Shown in pieces: positions 25,722 through 35,690 of a stretch of DNA of 64,000 nucleotides (the stretch's first letter is position 1; each line of letters begins with the position of its first letter). Under the pieces are notes generated by a model. The model had not been told where the DNA came from. It was given only the letters and a program-made list of their open reading frames with translations, and searched no databases. Made by a program: the position numbers and the translations under genes. Origin of the DNA: Nocardioides conyzicola (GTDB lineage: Bacteria > Actinomycetota > Actinomycetes > Propionibacteriales > Nocardioidaceae). The stretch covers positions 62,001-126,000 of the forward strand of contig NZ_BAABKM010000005.1 in the NCBI RefSeq assembly GCF_039543825.1, given 5' to 3'.

Positions 25722-28700
25722 TCACTCTCCCGGAGCAGCGTGAGGTTGGAGGCACGGACCTGCACGACCGCAGCCGCGACGGCGATCGCCACGGAGGCGG
25801 CGACGAGGCCTCCCGCGAGCAGGGCCTCGGTCCCCCAGGGCCACACCAGGACGGCTTCCGGGACCGGGGCCGTCCCGTCCTCGGCCCGGACCAGGTCGCG
25901 ACAGAGAGCGATCGCTGCTCCCGCGCCGAGCACCACGCCGGTGACGACGAGGGCGACCAGGAGCAGGCCGTGCTGGACGAAGACGAGTCTCCGGGCTGCG
26001 GGCCGGGGCAGCCCCAAGGCGCGCAACCGCGCGACCTCGGCCGTCCGCCTGCGCTGGTCGGCGCTCACGACCAGCACGGCGCCTGCGAGGAAGAGCAGCA
26101 CGCCGGAGCCGGCGACGGTCGCGTAGGCGACGGGGAGGACGACCTGCATCGGGCCACGGGCCAGGTCGGACGTCACCTGTCCCCGCGTCGTCACGGCGCC
26201 CAGCTCCAGCCCGCGCAACGCGCCGACCGCTCCGCCGGCGGGATCGGACACCCAGAAGGCGTCCACCGCGGGCTCGAGCTGTCCGCGGCCGATGAGCGCG
26301 CGGGACACATCGTCCACGTCGGCCAGCACGGCGACGCGCCCCGGGGCCGAGGGGACCGTCGGCACGATGCGCACGACACGCAGCGTGAGGTCGCTGCGGC
26401 TGACCGTGGCGGACAGCTCGCCGCCCACCTTGGTGCCGAGGGTGTCGGCCAGCGCCTGGGAGACGACGACCGGGAGCGACGGCGGCGGGTCGAAGGACGT
26501 GGCGAGCACCTCGCCGGCCTCGTACAGGAGGTAGGAGACCTGCACCTGCGCGTCGGTCGTCAGGACGGTCGCGCTCGCGGTCCGGCGCACGGAGACCGAC
26601 GAGCTGGCGACGACGCCGTCGGAGCCGTCGGCGCCCATGATCTGCTCGTGCCAGTCGGGACCAGGGTCGCCACCCCGTCCGGGGATCCGCAGGGACACGG
26701 AGACCGGCGAGGCCGAGTAGTCCTCCGTCGCGGCGGTTCCGCCGTCCTGGAGGCTCAGCCGGACCGCGACGACCTCCCCGCCCGCCCCGGGTTCCGATGA
26801 CCACCTGAGGGGGTGGGACCTGCCGTCGAGCGGCACCGGCTCGGCCTCGAAGGGGCTGCGGAGCCCCGTGGCGTCCTGCACGACGACGGTCGGCGTCACG
26901 GAGACCAGCACTCCCCGGGGAGCGTGGCCGACCACGCTCACCCCGGTGCCGCCGGCCGGCAGCGCGACGCCTCGGACCGGGTCGTCCGGCAGCAGGTGGG
27001 CGCCGATGCCGGACCACGTCGCTCCTCCGTCGAGACCTCCTCGCAGGAAGGCGCCCGCGTGCCGCGAGTCGATGGCGACGAGCTCGGGAGGGTTCCCCGG
27101 ACGGCCGAGGTAGGTGCCCAGGGTCAGCGGACGTGCGGTGACGGGTGACACGAGCGTTCCGCCGGCCGCCGGGCCGGCGCCGAGGGCCGCTCGGACGATG
27201 CTGGTGGCGTCGTCGGCCGCGGGCGGGGCGTCGAGCGCGAGGGTGAGGTCCGCCCCGACGCGCAGGTCGGCCTGGTCGCGCTGCGAGCGTTCCCACGTGG
27301 CATGCGTCGCGACGCCGAAGGCCGCGGCTGCGGACGCCAGCGAGAGCAGCACCAGCGCCGTCCCGGCACCGAGACGCAGTGCCGGCGGGTTGAGGGCGAC
27401 CGGCAGGAGCGACCGGGACCGACGGGCGGCCGCGGCGACCGTGGCGAAGAGGGGCGGCAGTGCACGCACCGCGACGACGGTGACCGCGGTCAGGCACACC
27501 GCGGGAGCCAGCAGCAGCACGCTGTCCGCGGAGGCGGACGTCGACGACCGCGAGTCGAGCTGCCACCAGGCGGCGACCGCCGCCAGGAGGAGCAGCACGT
27601 CGAGCCCGGAGCGGGCCCACACGCGTCGTCGCCCCGGTGCACGGTCCGCAGCGGGGCTCAGCAGCGGCGACACGACCAGGACCAGGCTGAGGACGAGGGC
27701 GCCCGCTGCCACCACGCCGACGAGGGCCCAGGTCACGGTCGGCGCCTCGGTCAGCCCGGCGTCCCGCACGCTCGGGAGCCGGGTCGCCGCGGCGTACGCG
27801 ACCGCCGCCAGCGGCACGGCCAGGACCGTTGAGGCCGCGGCGAGCAGGCCCGACTCGACCAGGGCGGAGCCGAGCTGCTGGCCGCGGGAGAGGCCGAGGG
27901 CGGTCATCAGCTCCCGCTCGCTCGTCCGGCTGTCGGCGAGGAGCCGACCGGCCAGCACGAGGGCGGCGATCCCCAGCATCGTGTCCAGCAGCAGGGCGAC
28001 GAGCACCGCCGAGCGCGTGGTGGCCTGCTGGGCACTCAGCCGATCGAGCGTGGCCGGCAGGCCCGACCCGACCCGAGTGATCTCGGCGGAGTCGCCCACC
28101 CGCTCCGCGAGCAGGGTGGAGGCACCGCCCAGGGACCCCACCGTCGCGCGCAACGCGGCTTCGTCGGAGGTCGTCAGGTCGGGTTGGCCGTCCACCCGAA
28201 GCGCGTCCACGTCGAGTCCGGTGCCGGGGAACGCCGCGTCGTCGACCAGGAACGGTCCGTACGCCGCCGTGGTCACGCCGCCGGTGGTGAAGGCCGGGTC
28301 CGAACCCGCGCCCGCCAGCGGGTCGCTCCCGGCGGCCGGGTCCGGCAGCGCCCGGAACGTCCCCACGATGACGACCCTCGCCCGGTGCTCGCTCGCACCC
28401 AGCCCCGCGCCGGGCCCCAGGGTCAGCCGATCGCCGACCTGGAGGTGCAGGGCCCGGGCCGCGGCGTCCGGGGCGACCGCCTCGACCGGCGACCCAGCGC
28501 CTTCACGGGGCCAGGTGCCCGACGTCAACGTGCCGCGCCCGGCGGCCGCGTCGGTCGTCGCGAGGTAGCCGAACCGCCCGGTGTCCCCGATCTGCCGCAT
28601 CTCGGAGGTCGCGGTGCTGACCAAGGTGGGATGACCGGAGGTCAGGACGCCTCGGACGACGTCGCCGGCCTCCTGGCGGGTGACGTCCAGGTCGCTTCCC

Positions 28701-28900
28701 GCCACGCCCACCACGTAGGCGGTCACGCCGACCTCGTCGGGCTGCGAGCGCTGCACCTGCTCGGAGAACGACCGCGGACCGCTCACCCCGAGCAGCAGCG
28801 CGTAGAAGCCCATGAACGTCGTGGCCAGGGCGACCAGGACCACGATCGCCGACAGCAGCCGACGTTGGACCCAGGCTCGCCGGAGGACGAGCCTCAGCAC
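25718..28900 (-). CDS. ABC transporter permease, FtsX-like (first subunit)
   Basis: The 1,060-residue permease starts at GTG 28900 with LRLVLRRAWVQRRLLSAIVVLVALATTFMGFYALLLGV, a helix right at the N-terminus. A large outer domain runs to about residue 290. The first FtsX-like helix set includes RSAVLVALLLDTMLGIAALVLAGRL and SALVESGLLAAASTVLAVPLAAVAYAAA. A second outer domain covers about 540-900, and the last helices include VLLFLAGAVLVVSA and LLLVALVVTGVVLGAGAAIAL. It is 12 bp downstream of the small ATPase gene and overlaps the second permease gene. The two permeases are different enough to suggest a heterodimer. Confidence 0.85.
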   Translation of the reverse strand: MLRLVLRRAWVQRRLLSAIVVLVALATTFMGFYALLLGVSGPRSFSEQVQRSQPDEVGVTAYVVGVAGSDLDVTRQEAGDVVRGVLTSGHPTLVSTATSEMRQIGDTGRFGYLATTDAAAGRGTLTSGTWPREGAGSPVEAVAPDAAARALHLQVGDRLTLGPGAGLGASEHRARVVIVGTFRALPDPAAGSDPLAGAGSDPAFTTGGVTTAAYGPFLVDDAAFPGTGLDVDALRVDGQPDLTTSDEAALRATVGSLGGASTLLAERVGDSAEITRVGSGLPATLDRLSAQQATTRSAVLVALLLDTMLGIAALVLAGRLLADSRTSERELMTALGLSRGQQLGSALVESGLLAAASTVLAVPLAAVAYAAATRLPSVRDAGLTEAPTVTWALVGVVAAGALVLSLVLVVSPLLSPAADRAPGRRRVWARSGLDVLLLLAAVAAWWQLDSRSSTSASADSVLLLAPAVCLTAVTVVAVRALPPLFATVAAAARRSRSLLPVALNPPALRLGAGTALVLLSLASAAAAFGVATHATWERSQRDQADLRVGADLTLALDAPPAADDATSIVRAALGAGPAAGGTLVSPVTARPLTLGTYLGRPGNPPELVAIDSRHAGAFLRGGLDGGATWSGIGAHLLPDDPVRGVALPAGGTGVSVVGHAPRGVLVSVTPTVVVQDATGLRSPFEAEPVPLDGRSHPLRWSSEPGAGGEVVAVRLSLQDGGTAATEDYSASPVSVSLRIPGRGGDPGPDWHEQIMGADGSDGVVASSSVSVRRTASATVLTTDAQVQVSYLLYEAGEVLATSFDPPPSLPVVVSQALADTLGTKVGGELSATVSRSDLTLRVVRIVPTVPSAPGRVAVLADVDDVSRALIGRGQLEPAVDAFWVSDPAGGAVGALRGLELGAVTTRGQVTSDLARGPMQVVLPVAYATVAGSGVLLFLAGAVLVVSADQRRRTAEVARLRALGLPRPAARRLVFVQHGLLLVALVVTGVVLGAGAAIALCRDLVRAEDGTAPVPEAVLVWPWGTEALLAGGLVAASVAIAVAAAVVQVRASNLTLLRESE

Positions 28901-28912
28901 GGCAGGGTCATC

Positions 28913-29602
28913 TCAGGTCCCGACCCGGCCGTCGGCGATGGTGAGCACGCGGTCCGCCAGCGCGACCAGCACCGGGTCGTGGGTCGCCACGATCGCGGTG
29001 ACCCCCTCGGACTCGACGATGCCGCGCAGGAGGGCCATCACGGCCAGGCCGGTCTCGGCATCGAGCTGGCCGGTCGGCTCGTCTGCGACGAGCAGCCGCG
29101 GGGACCCGGCCAGCGCTCGGGCGATCGCGACCCGCTGCTGCTGCCCGCCCGACAGCTCACCGGGTCGCTGCGCGGCGTGGTCGCTCAGCCCGACCAGGTC
29201 GAGGAGCAGCGCCGCCCGGTGCTCGCGCTCGGCGACCGGCGTACGGCGCAGGCGCAGCGGGACGCCCACGTTCTCGGCAGCGGTGAGCGCCGGGAGCAGC
29301 CCGAAGGACTGGAAGACGTACGAGACCGACTCGCGACGCAGCTCGCTCAGACCCGCGTCGTCGAGTGCGGTCACCTCGATCCCGTCGACGTGGACCGTGC
29401 CGGTGTCCGGGCGGTCCAGGCCTCCCAGCAGGTTGAGCAGGGTCGTCTTGCCCGAACCGGACCGGCCCACCACGGCGACCATCTCGCCGGGTGCGACGTC
29501 GAGGGAGACGTCCCGCAGCGCGTGCACGAGGGTCGGCTCGGAGCCGTAGGTGCGGGACAGGCCACGTGCCGAGACCATCGGCGGTGCCGAGGGTGACGTC
29601 AT
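28913..29602 (-). CDS. ABC transporter ATPase (LolD/MacB type)
   Basis: The 229-residue nucleotide-binding protein has Walker A GRSGSGKTT (about 45-53), signature LSGGQQQRVAI, Walker B RLLVADEPTGQLD and the switch histidine in IVATHDPV. Close spacing to two FtsX-type permeases indicates the MacB/LolCDE-like exporter class. It overlaps the upstream ATPase gene by ATGA. The presence of two different ATPases suggests either a heterodimeric motor or two motors sharing the permeases. Confidence 0.92.
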   Translation of the reverse strand: MTSPSAPPMVSARGLSRTYGSEPTLVHALRDVSLDVAPGEMVAVVGRSGSGKTTLLNLLGGLDRPDTGTVHVDGIEVTALDDAGLSELRRESVSYVFQSFGLLPALTAAENVGVPLRLRRTPVAEREHRAALLLDLVGLSDHAAQRPGELSGGQQQRVAIARALAGSPRLLVADEPTGQLDAETGLAVMALLRGIVESEGVTAIVATHDPVLVALADRVLTIADGRVGT

Positions 29603-30501
29603 CGTGCCTCACCACGATCGGAGCGGATCTCGATGCTGTCCTCGGTGAGCGCCAGGCGGACCCGATGGGTCAGCTCCAGGGCCTCGCGGAACTCGCGCGG
29701 CACCTGGACGCGTCCGGCCCGGTCCATGACCGCGAACTCCTCGGCGATCCCGGTGCCGCCCTCGAGCTCGTGGCTGCGCAGGACCTCGCTGCTGGTGCGG
29801 CCGTCGCGGATGGCGACCGTGCGGGCCACCTGGCCGCTCACGCCGGCGTCGTGGGTGACGATGACGACCGTGGTGCCCCACTCCTTGTTGGCCGTCCGCA
29901 GGGCCCCGAAGACCTCCTGCGCCGTGGCGCTGTCGAGCTCCCCGGTCGGCTCGTCGGTCAGCAGGACCGAGGGACGGTTGGCGAGCGCGACGCAGATCGC
30001 GACCCGCTGCTGCTCGCCTCCGGACATCTGGTGCGGCTTCAGGTGGGCGCAGTGCTGCACGCCGAGGGTCTCGAACAGCTCCTCGGTCCGCAGCCTCCGC
30101 TCGCGGCGCGGTACGCCGGCGAAGCTCTGCGGGAGGTCCACGACCTGGGTGGCCGTCAGGTACGGCACCAGGTTGCGGGTGCTCTGCTGGCGCACGAACC
30201 CGACCACGTGCCGGCGGTAGTGCACCCGCTCGCGGCGCGTCATGCCGAGCAGGTCGTGCCCGGCGACCCGTGCCCGGCCGGCGGTCGCTGCGTCGACGCC
30301 GGCGAGCACCTGGAGCAGCGTCGACTTGCCGGACCCCGAGGCACCGACGATCGCGATCATCTCGCCGTCGTGCACCAGCAGGTCGAGGCCCTGCAGCGCC
30401 TGCACCTCGACGGTCTCGGTCTGGTAGATGCGGAGCAGGTTGTCGCACACGATCACCGCGTCGTGACCGAACTCGCGCGGGCGTTCGGTGGTGCCTGCCA
30501 T
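29599..30501 (-). CDS. ABC transporter ATPase with C-terminal AbrB/MazE-like extension
   Basis: The 300-residue ATPase has Walker A GASGSGKST, signature MSGGEQQRVAI, Walker B SVLLTDEPTGELD and IVTHDAGV. After the ATPase core, residues from about 250 read FAVMDRAGRVQVPREFREAL then RLALTEDSIEIRSD, the shape of a swapped-hairpin AbrB/SpoVT domain (D/K-x-x-G-R-v-x-v-P). Such domains usually bind DNA; here it may instead mediate dimerisation. I choose ATG 30501 with AGAGGG upstream; GTG 30522 is possible. It lies 24 bp after the homocysteine methyltransferase gene. Confidence 0.85.
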   Translation of the reverse strand: MAGTTERPREFGHDAVIVCDNLLRIYQTETVEVQALQGLDLLVHDGEMIAIVGASGSGKSTLLQVLAGVDAATAGRARVAGHDLLGMTRRERVHYRRHVVGFVRQQSTRNLVPYLTATQVVDLPQSFAGVPRRERRLRTEELFETLGVQHCAHLKPHQMSGGEQQRVAICVALANRPSVLLTDEPTGELDSATAQEVFGALRTANKEWGTTVVIVTHDAGVSGQVARTVAIRDGRTSSEVLRSHELEGGTGIAEEFAVMDRAGRVQVPREFREALELTHRVRLALTEDSIEIRSDRGEAR

Positions 30502-30525
30502 CTCCCGATCCCTCTGTTCCACGGA

Positions 30526-31434
30526 TCAGGCCGGCGCGAAGGTCGCCCGCATCGCGGCGATGTGGGCTGGAGTCGAGCCGCAGCAGGCACCGACCAGGTC
30601 GATCCCGAGCTCCGCGAGCCTGCCGGCGTGCGCCGCCAGGACGTCGGGCGTGGCGTCGTACTCGAAGTGGTCGCCGACGACCTGCGGAAGCCCGGCGTTC
30701 GACTGGGCGACCAGGAGCAGACCGCTGGGGCGGGCCTCGACCATCTGGGCTGCGATCAGCTCCATCTCCACGGGACCGCGGCCGCAGTTGGCCCCCACGG
30801 CGTCGGCGCCCGCCGCGGCGAGGTGGACCACGGCGTCGGCGGGGCGGACGCCCATCATCGTGCGGACGTTGGTGTCGAAGCTCATCGTCACCACGACCGG
30901 CAGGTCGGGGGCGACCTCGCGCGCGGCAGCGAGCGCGGCGTCAGCCTCGCCGAGGTCGCTGAGCGTCTCGACCAGCACCAGGTCGATCCCGCCCGCGACC
31001 AGCGCGGTGAGCTGCTCCGCGAAGAGCGCCTGCGCCTCCTCGCCGGTCAGGGTCCCCAGCGGCGCCAGCAGCTCGCCGGTCGGGCCGAGGTCGCCGGCCA
31101 CGAGCAGCCCGTGCTCGTCGGCCACTGACCGGGCGAGCTCAGCCGCCCTTCGGTTGACCTCGGCGAGGCGGTCGCCGAGCCCGTGCATGTCCAGTCGCGG
31201 CCGGGTCCCGCCGAACGTGTTGGTCGTCAGGACCCGCGCCCCCGCCTCGGCGTACGCCGTGTGCGCGGCGCGGATCGCGTCCGGGTTCTCCAGGTTCCAG
31301 AGCTCGCCGGGCGCGCCGTCCTCGAGGCCGCTGTCCTGCAGCAGGGTGCCCATGCCGCCGTCGAGCAGCACCGGGCGGTCCGCGCGGAGGAGGGCCGCGA
31401 GCCTGTTGGTCGGCTCGGTCGCCGGCCCGGTCAT
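30526..31434 (-). CDS. Homocysteine S-methyltransferase (MmuM-like)
   Basis: The 302-residue barrel protein has VLLDGGMGTLLQ near 22-33, TNTFGG, and zinc-cysteine patterns GANCGRGP and GACCGSTPAH, as in MmuM/BHMT enzymes that move a methyl group from S-methylmethionine, betaine or a similar donor to homocysteine. The donor cannot be told from the sequence. I choose ATG 31434 (MTGPATEPTNRL), since the upstream frame is not conserved in style. It is first in a six-gene same-strand unit with the ABC exporter and flavin oxidase, which is unusual for this enzyme. No SAM or cobalamin riboswitch is recognisable upstream. Confidence 0.85.
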   Translation of the reverse strand: MTGPATEPTNRLAALLRADRPVLLDGGMGTLLQDSGLEDGAPGELWNLENPDAIRAAHTAYAEAGARVLTTNTFGGTRPRLDMHGLGDRLAEVNRRAAELARSVADEHGLLVAGDLGPTGELLAPLGTLTGEEAQALFAEQLTALVAGGIDLVLVETLSDLGEADAALAAAREVAPDLPVVVTMSFDTNVRTMMGVRPADAVVHLAAAGADAVGANCGRGPVEMELIAAQMVEARPSGLLLVAQSNAGLPQVVGDHFEYDATPDVLAAHAGRLAELGIDLVGACCGSTPAHIAAMRATFAPA

Positions 31435-31612
31435 CGGCCCAGCCCGTGGAGGTAGCCGGTGCCCCCCGGGCGCCTGAAGTCCGTCATGGTCGGAGCCTAA
31501 GGTGCGCACCGGGCCGATGAGGCCGATCTCAGCAGGAGCACCAGGGCGAAGCGCCACGCGCATGGCCCGAACGGGTCATGGTCGGGCACGGGGCCCGGGA
31601 GGACCGTCGGAA

Positions 31613-31624
31613 GATCATGTGATC
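31613..31624. repeat. Short inverted repeat upstream of the 31644 gene
   Basis: GATCATGTGATC consists of GATCA and TGATC separated by TG, 19 bp before the ATG of the membrane protein gene. It could be an operator or chance. Nothing else stands out in the 209-bp gap at 31435-31643. Confidence 0.3.
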
Positions 31625-31643
31625 ATCCGAAAGGGGGCCTGCC

Positions 31644-32858
31644 ATGTCCCGGCCGAGGACGCCTGCCGCCGAGATGGCCGCCGTGACCGAGGTTCGCGGA
31701 GCACTGTCGCGGACCGGACGCGAGAGCCAAGCCAGCCACCGACTCCTCCTGGCCATGCCGGAGGAGCCCGGCTTCGACGAGCTGATCACCGCACACCAGG
31801 AAGCGCCGGACCAGTACGCCCAGATCCACAAGAACTTCCAGCACTACCGCGGGACGTTGCAGGAGCTCTACTTCGCGAAACGGATCCACGCCGGCGCGGG
31901 AGTGCTTCGTCCCAAAGGGCTGGCGGGTCGGTTGGTCCAGAAGCGATCACTGTGCGTGCGGTACGACGGGTCGGCCACGGCCAGTGTCCAGCCCGAGTTC
32001 GAGACCGCCATCTGGAGGGCTCGTCGGATGGAGCGCAAGTCGTTGCTTCTCCTCGGCGGACGGTCGCGCCGGGTGCTGCTCGAGATGATCTACTCGATCA
32101 TCGTCTACCTGCTGAGCGTGCTCGACGCCACCGAGCCCACGAACGGGAAGAAGCTCGACGCCGCCGCCCGCGAGGAGCGGAACCTGCGGGTGGACTCCGC
32201 CATCCAGTCAGCCCGTGCCGAGCTCACCCGGCTCGACCGGTTCGTCGACGAGGCGGCCAAGAGGGCCTCCCTGCGCGACTACCTCCTGGGCATTCCCATC
32301 GGGATGTTCGCGTGCGGCCTACTCATCTACTACGCCGACGGATGGACCCACCCCCTGGCCGGGAAGGGCCTGGAGGACCTGGCCGACCAGGCCCGGGTCT
32401 GCTTCGTGTGCGGCGCGGTCGGTGGCGTCGTCAGCGTGATGGCCCGGATCACGCGGCGCTCGGCGCTCAACATCGACAGCGCACAGGGCCACGGTGTGAC
32501 CGGCCTCGCCGGCGCCATCCGTCCGCTGATCGGGGCGGTCTTCGGGTTGGCGCTCTTCGTGTTCGTCACCGGTGGGCTGGTGCCGATCGAGGTTCCCGCC
32601 GACCAGTGGAAGGCCAACCTGTTCTTCGCCTCGGTGGCCTTCCTCGCCGGGTTCAGCGAACGGTGGGCCCAGGACACCATCGTCCACAGCGCACCGTCGG
32701 TGACGTTCACCCGGGCCTCGGCGGGATCCACCCCTGCCTCGGGCTCCGTCGCACCGAACGACACGGATGCCGAGGGCGACCTCGTCGACGACGACCCCGA
32801 CGCCTCGACGGGGCAGAACGGCGCCGGGCACGGGGCCGCCCGGGCGACCGCCGGCTAG
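31644..32858 (+). CDS. Membrane protein of unknown function
   Basis: The 404-residue product is not one I recognise. Residues 1-210 are polar and helical, with charged segments ([34 protein letters not shown]) that may form a coiled coil, interrupted by a hydrophobic stretch near 150-162 ([13 protein letters not shown]). Helices follow at about 216-232, 254-268, 290-312 and 325-340. The last carries [14 protein letters not shown], a motif I have seen at the end of membrane regions in uncharacterised proteins. The final 55 residues are acidic and disordered. ATG 31644 has AAAGGGGG upstream. The TAG stop shares CTAG with the hsaF stop on the opposite strand. No functional link to neighbours is evident. 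Confidence 0.8.
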   Translation: MSRPRTPAAEMAAVTEVRGALSRTGRESQASHRLLLAMPEEPGFDELITAHQEAPDQYAQIHKNFQHYRGTLQELYFAKRIHAGAGVLRPKGLAGRLVQKRSLCVRYDGSATASVQPEFETAIWRARRMERKSLLLLGGRSRRVLLEMIYSIIVYLLSVLDATEPTNGKKLDAAAREERNLRVDSAIQSARAELTRLDRFVDEAAKRASLRDYLLGIPIGMFACGLLIYYADGWTHPLAGKGLEDLADQARVCFVCGAVGGVVSVMARITRRSALNIDSAQGHGVTGLAGAIRPLIGAVFGLALFVFVTGGLVPIEVPADQWKANLFFASVAFLAGFSERWAQDTIVHSAPSVTFTRASAGSTPASGSVAPNDTDAEGDLVDDDPDASTGQNGAGHGAARATAG

Positions 32859-33937
32859 GAGTTGGCGGCCAGCTTGTCCTGCTCGGCCTTGAGCATCAGC
32901 GCGATGTCGATGAGCTGGTCCTCCTGGCCGCCGATCAGCTTGCGCCGGCCGGCCTCGAGCAGGATCTTCGCGCCGGAGACGCCGTAGCGGTCGGCCGCGT
33001 TGCCGGCGTGCTTGAGGAACGAGGAGTAGACCCCGGCGTACCCCATCATCAGCGTCATCCGGTCGAGCTGGCACTCCTCCGGCATCGCCGGCTTGATGAC
33101 GTCCTCGGACGCGTCGACGATCGTGAGGAAGTCGATGCCGGTCTTCCAGCCGAGCTTGTCGCACACGCCGACGAACGCCTCGAGCGGCGTGTTGCCGGCG
33201 CCGGCGCCGAAGCGTCGGACCGAGCCGTCGATCTGGGTGGCGCCCGCGCGGGCGGCGATGACGGTGTTGGAGACGCCGAGGCCGAGGTTCTCGTGGCCGT
33301 GGAAGCCGACGGTGGCCTCGTGGCCGATCTCGGCGACGACGGCGGCGACGCGGTCGGCGGTCTGCTCCATGACGAGCGCGCCGGCGGAGTCCACGACGTA
33401 CACGCACTGGTTGCCGGCGTCGACCATGATCCGCGCCTGCTTGGCGAGCACCTCGGGCGGCTGGGTGTGGCTCATCATCAGGAAGCCGACGGTCTCCAGC
33501 CCGAGCTCGCGGGCCAGACCGAAGTGCTGGATCGAGGTGTCGGCCTCCGTGCAGTGGGTCGCGATCCGGCAGATCTGGCCCCCGTTGTCCTGCGCGGCGC
33601 GGATGTCGTCCTTGGTGCCCACGCCGGGGAGCATGAGGAACGCGATCTTGGCGCGCTTCGCGGTCTCGGCCGCGATCCTGATCAGCTCCTGCTCGGGCGT
33701 CCTGGAGAAGCCGTAGTTGAACGACGAGCCGCCGAGGCCGTCGCCGTGGGTGACCTCGATGACCGGGACGCCGGAGTTGTCCAGCGCCTCGACGATGTCG
33801 TGCACCTCCTGCCCGGTGAACTGGTGCCGCTTGTGGTGCGACCCGTCGCGCAGGCAGGTGTCGGTGAGCCGCAGGTCCAGGCCGCTGCCCGGGTCGGTGT
33901 CGGTCCAGGTGCGGGTCAGGGTGTTGAGGTCGCTCAT
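32855..33937 (-). CDS. hsaF: 4-hydroxy-2-oxovalerate-type aldolase HsaF
   Basis: The 360-residue DmpG/HsaF-type aldolase shows the metal and base region [18 protein letters not shown] near 23-40, [12 protein letters not shown] near 209-220, and the C-terminal communication domain ([18 protein letters not shown]). It cleaves 4-hydroxy-2-oxohexanoate, derived from steroid ring A, to pyruvate and propanal, and hands the aldehyde to HsaG by channelling within the HsaF-HsaG complex. The start overlaps the hsaG stop (ATGA). Order hsaE-hsaG-hsaF matches Rv3536c-Rv3534c. Confidence 0.95.
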   Translation of the reverse strand: MSDLNTLTRTWTDTDPGSGLDLRLTDTCLRDGSHHKRHQFTGQEVHDIVEALDNSGVPVIEVTHGDGLGGSSFNYGFSRTPEQELIRIAAETAKRAKIAFLMLPGVGTKDDIRAAQDNGGQICRIATHCTEADTSIQHFGLARELGLETVGFLMMSHTQPPEVLAKQARIMVDAGNQCVYVVDSAGALVMEQTADRVAAVVAEIGHEATVGFHGHENLGLGVSNTVIAARAGATQIDGSVRRFGAGAGNTPLEAFVGVCDKLGWKTGIDFLTIVDASEDVIKPAMPEECQLDRMTLMMGYAGVYSSFLKHAGNAADRYGVSGAKILLEAGRRKLIGGQEDQLIDIALMLKAEQDKLAANS

Positions 33938-34839
33938 GCGTTGCTCCCCAGGATCGAACGGGCGATGTTCTGGCCGACCTGCGTGGCCGCGGCGGTCATG
34001 ATGTCGAGGTTGCCGGCGTACGGCGGCAGGAAGTCCCCCGCGCCCTCGACCTCGACGAAGACGCTCACCTTCGTCTGGCCCTGGGTCGCGCCGGACGGTT
34101 CGTCGATCTGCGGCTCCTGGAGCAGCCGGTAGCCCGGCACGTACTCCTGCACCGCCTTCTCCATCGCGAAGATGCTGGCGATGATCGCGTCGCGGTCGGC
34201 GTCGGGTGCGACCGCGCAGTAGATGGTGTCGCGCATGATCATCGGCGGCTCGGCCGGGTTGAGGATGATGATCGCCTTGCCGCGGGCGGCCCCGCCGATG
34301 CTCTCGACCCCGGCCGCCGTCGTGCGCGTGAACTCGTCGATGTTGGCGCGGGTGCCGGGACCAGCCGACATGGACGAGACCGAGGCGACGATCTCGGCGT
34401 ACGACACCGCGGCCGCGCGCGAGACCGCGGCGACCATCGGGATCGTGGCCTGGCCGCCACAGGTGATCATGTTGACGTTCATCGCGCCGACGTGCTCCTG
34501 GCCGTTGACCGGCGGGATGACCGCCGGCCCGACCGCGGCGGGAGTCAGGTCGATCGCCCGGATGCCCGCCTCCTCGTAGCGTGGGGCGTACTCCCGGTGG
34601 ACGTACGCCGAGGTCGCCTCGAAGATCAGGTCCGGCAGCACGTCCTGCTTGAGCAGCCAGTCGACGCCCTCGTGGGTCGACTCGAGACCCTTGCCGGCCG
34701 CGAGCTTCAGCCCCTCGGAGGACGGGTCGACGCCGATCATCCAGCGCGGCTCGATCACGTCGCTGCGCAGCAGCTTGTACATGAGGTCGGTCCCGATGTT
34801 GCCGGGTCCGACGATGGCGGCGGTCAGCTTCTCGGTCAT
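33934..34839 (-). CDS. hsaG: Acylating aldehyde dehydrogenase HsaG
   Basis: The 301-residue acylating aldehyde dehydrogenase has the nucleotide motif [20 protein letters not shown] (8-27) and catalytic Cys127 in [15 protein letters not shown]. It converts propanal and CoA to propionyl-CoA with NAD+, in complex with HsaF. I choose ATG 34839 ([13 protein letters not shown]), since AAGGAG lies eight bases upstream inside the end of hsaE; the eight-codon longer form is less likely. hsaE ends four bases before. Confidence 0.95.
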   Translation of the reverse strand: MTEKLTAAIVGPGNIGTDLMYKLLRSDVIEPRWMIGVDPSSEGLKLAAGKGLESTHEGVDWLLKQDVLPDLIFEATSAYVHREYAPRYEEAGIRAIDLTPAAVGPAVIPPVNGQEHVGAMNVNMITCGGQATIPMVAAVSRAAAVSYAEIVASVSSMSAGPGTRANIDEFTRTTAAGVESIGGAARGKAIIILNPAEPPMIMRDTIYCAVAPDADRDAIIASIFAMEKAVQEYVPGYRLLQEPQIDEPSGATQGQTKVSVFVEVEGAGDFLPPYAGNLDIMTAAATQVGQNIARSILGSNA

Positions 34840-34843
34840 GTGC

Positions 34844-35656
34844 TCACTCCTTGAAAGTGACACTCAGCGGCGCGAAGCCGCTGATGGTCGCCACGACCCG
34901 GTCCCCCGGGGCGAACGGCACGAACGGGCCCAGGGCCCCGGACAGGATCAGGTGGCCGGCGCGCAGCGGGTCGCCGAACCGGTATGCCTGGACGGCGAGC
35001 CAGCGCAGCGCCTCCAGGGGGTCGCCGAGGCAGGCGGCGCCGTTGCCGGACGAGCGCTCCTCGCCGTTGATCGTCAGCGACATGGTCACGTCGACCGGCT
35101 CCAGGTCGTCCAGGCTCCGGCCCTCCTGGCCGACGACGAAGAGCCCGCTCGACGCGTTGTCGGCGACGGTGTCGGTGAAGCCGATCGCCCAGTCGGCGAT
35201 CCGCGAGTCGACGATCTCCAGCGCCGGGAGCGCGACCTCGACGGCGTCCCGGACCAGGGCGATCGTGATGTCGGCCTCGTCGGCGGGGTCGATGTCCTTC
35301 GCGAGCACGAAGGCGACCTCGCCCTCGACCCGCGGCTGGAGCAGCGGGCGCATCGAGATCGGCTCGCCTCCCTCGGCGGCGCCGGCGCTGACGTCCATCT
35401 CGTCGAGCAGGTAGCCGAAGTCGGGCTGGTCGACCCCGAGCTGCCGCTGCACGGCCTCGGAGGTGGCCCCGATCTTGCGGCCGACGACCGTCGCCCCGGC
35501 GGCGAGCCGCGCCTCGACCAGGCCCTGCTGGACGGCGTACGCCGCGGGCAGGTCGTCGGTGCCGATCAGGTCACGGACCGGCGCGCACGGGACCCCGGTC
35601 GCCAGCGCCTGTGAGAGTCGCGCCACGGCAGCGCCGATGGAGTCCTGGGAGGTCAC
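34844..35656 (-). CDS. hsaE: 2-hydroxypenta/hexa-2,4-dienoate hydratase HsaE
   Basis: The 270-residue MhpD-type hydratase has [27 protein letters not shown] near 58-84, [14 protein letters not shown] near 108-121, ALEIVDSRI and [18 protein letters not shown]. It hydrates 2-hydroxyhexa-2,4-dienoate released by HsaD to 4-hydroxy-2-oxohexanoate, the HsaF substrate. I use GTG 35656 ([15 protein letters not shown]); longer starts run across the KstR-type operator into kstD. It is the first gene of hsaE-hsaG-hsaF, divergent from kstD with 34 bp between starts. Confidence 0.93.
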   Translation of the reverse strand: MTSQDSIGAAVARLSQALATGVPCAPVRDLIGTDDLPAAYAVQQGLVEARLAAGATVVGRKIGATSEAVQRQLGVDQPDFGYLLDEMDVSAGAAEGGEPISMRPLLQPRVEGEVAFVLAKDIDPADEADITIALVRDAVEVALPALEIVDSRIADWAIGFTDTVADNASSGLFVVGQEGRSLDDLEPVDVTMSLTINGEERSSGNGAACLGDPLEALRWLAVQAYRFGDPLRAGHLILSGALGPFVPFAPGDRVVATISGFAPLSVTFKE

Positions 35657-35666
35657 GACACGATAG

Positions 35667-35680
35667 TAGAACCTGTTACA
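35667..35680. promoter_or_regulatory. KstR-type operator between hsaE and kstD
   Basis: TAGAACCTGTTACA fits every fixed position of the KstR consensus TnnAACnnGTTnnA. It fills most of the 34 bp between the divergent starts of hsaE and kstD, so it should control both directions. Confidence 0.92.
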
Positions 35681-35690
35681 GTTTCTCGCC

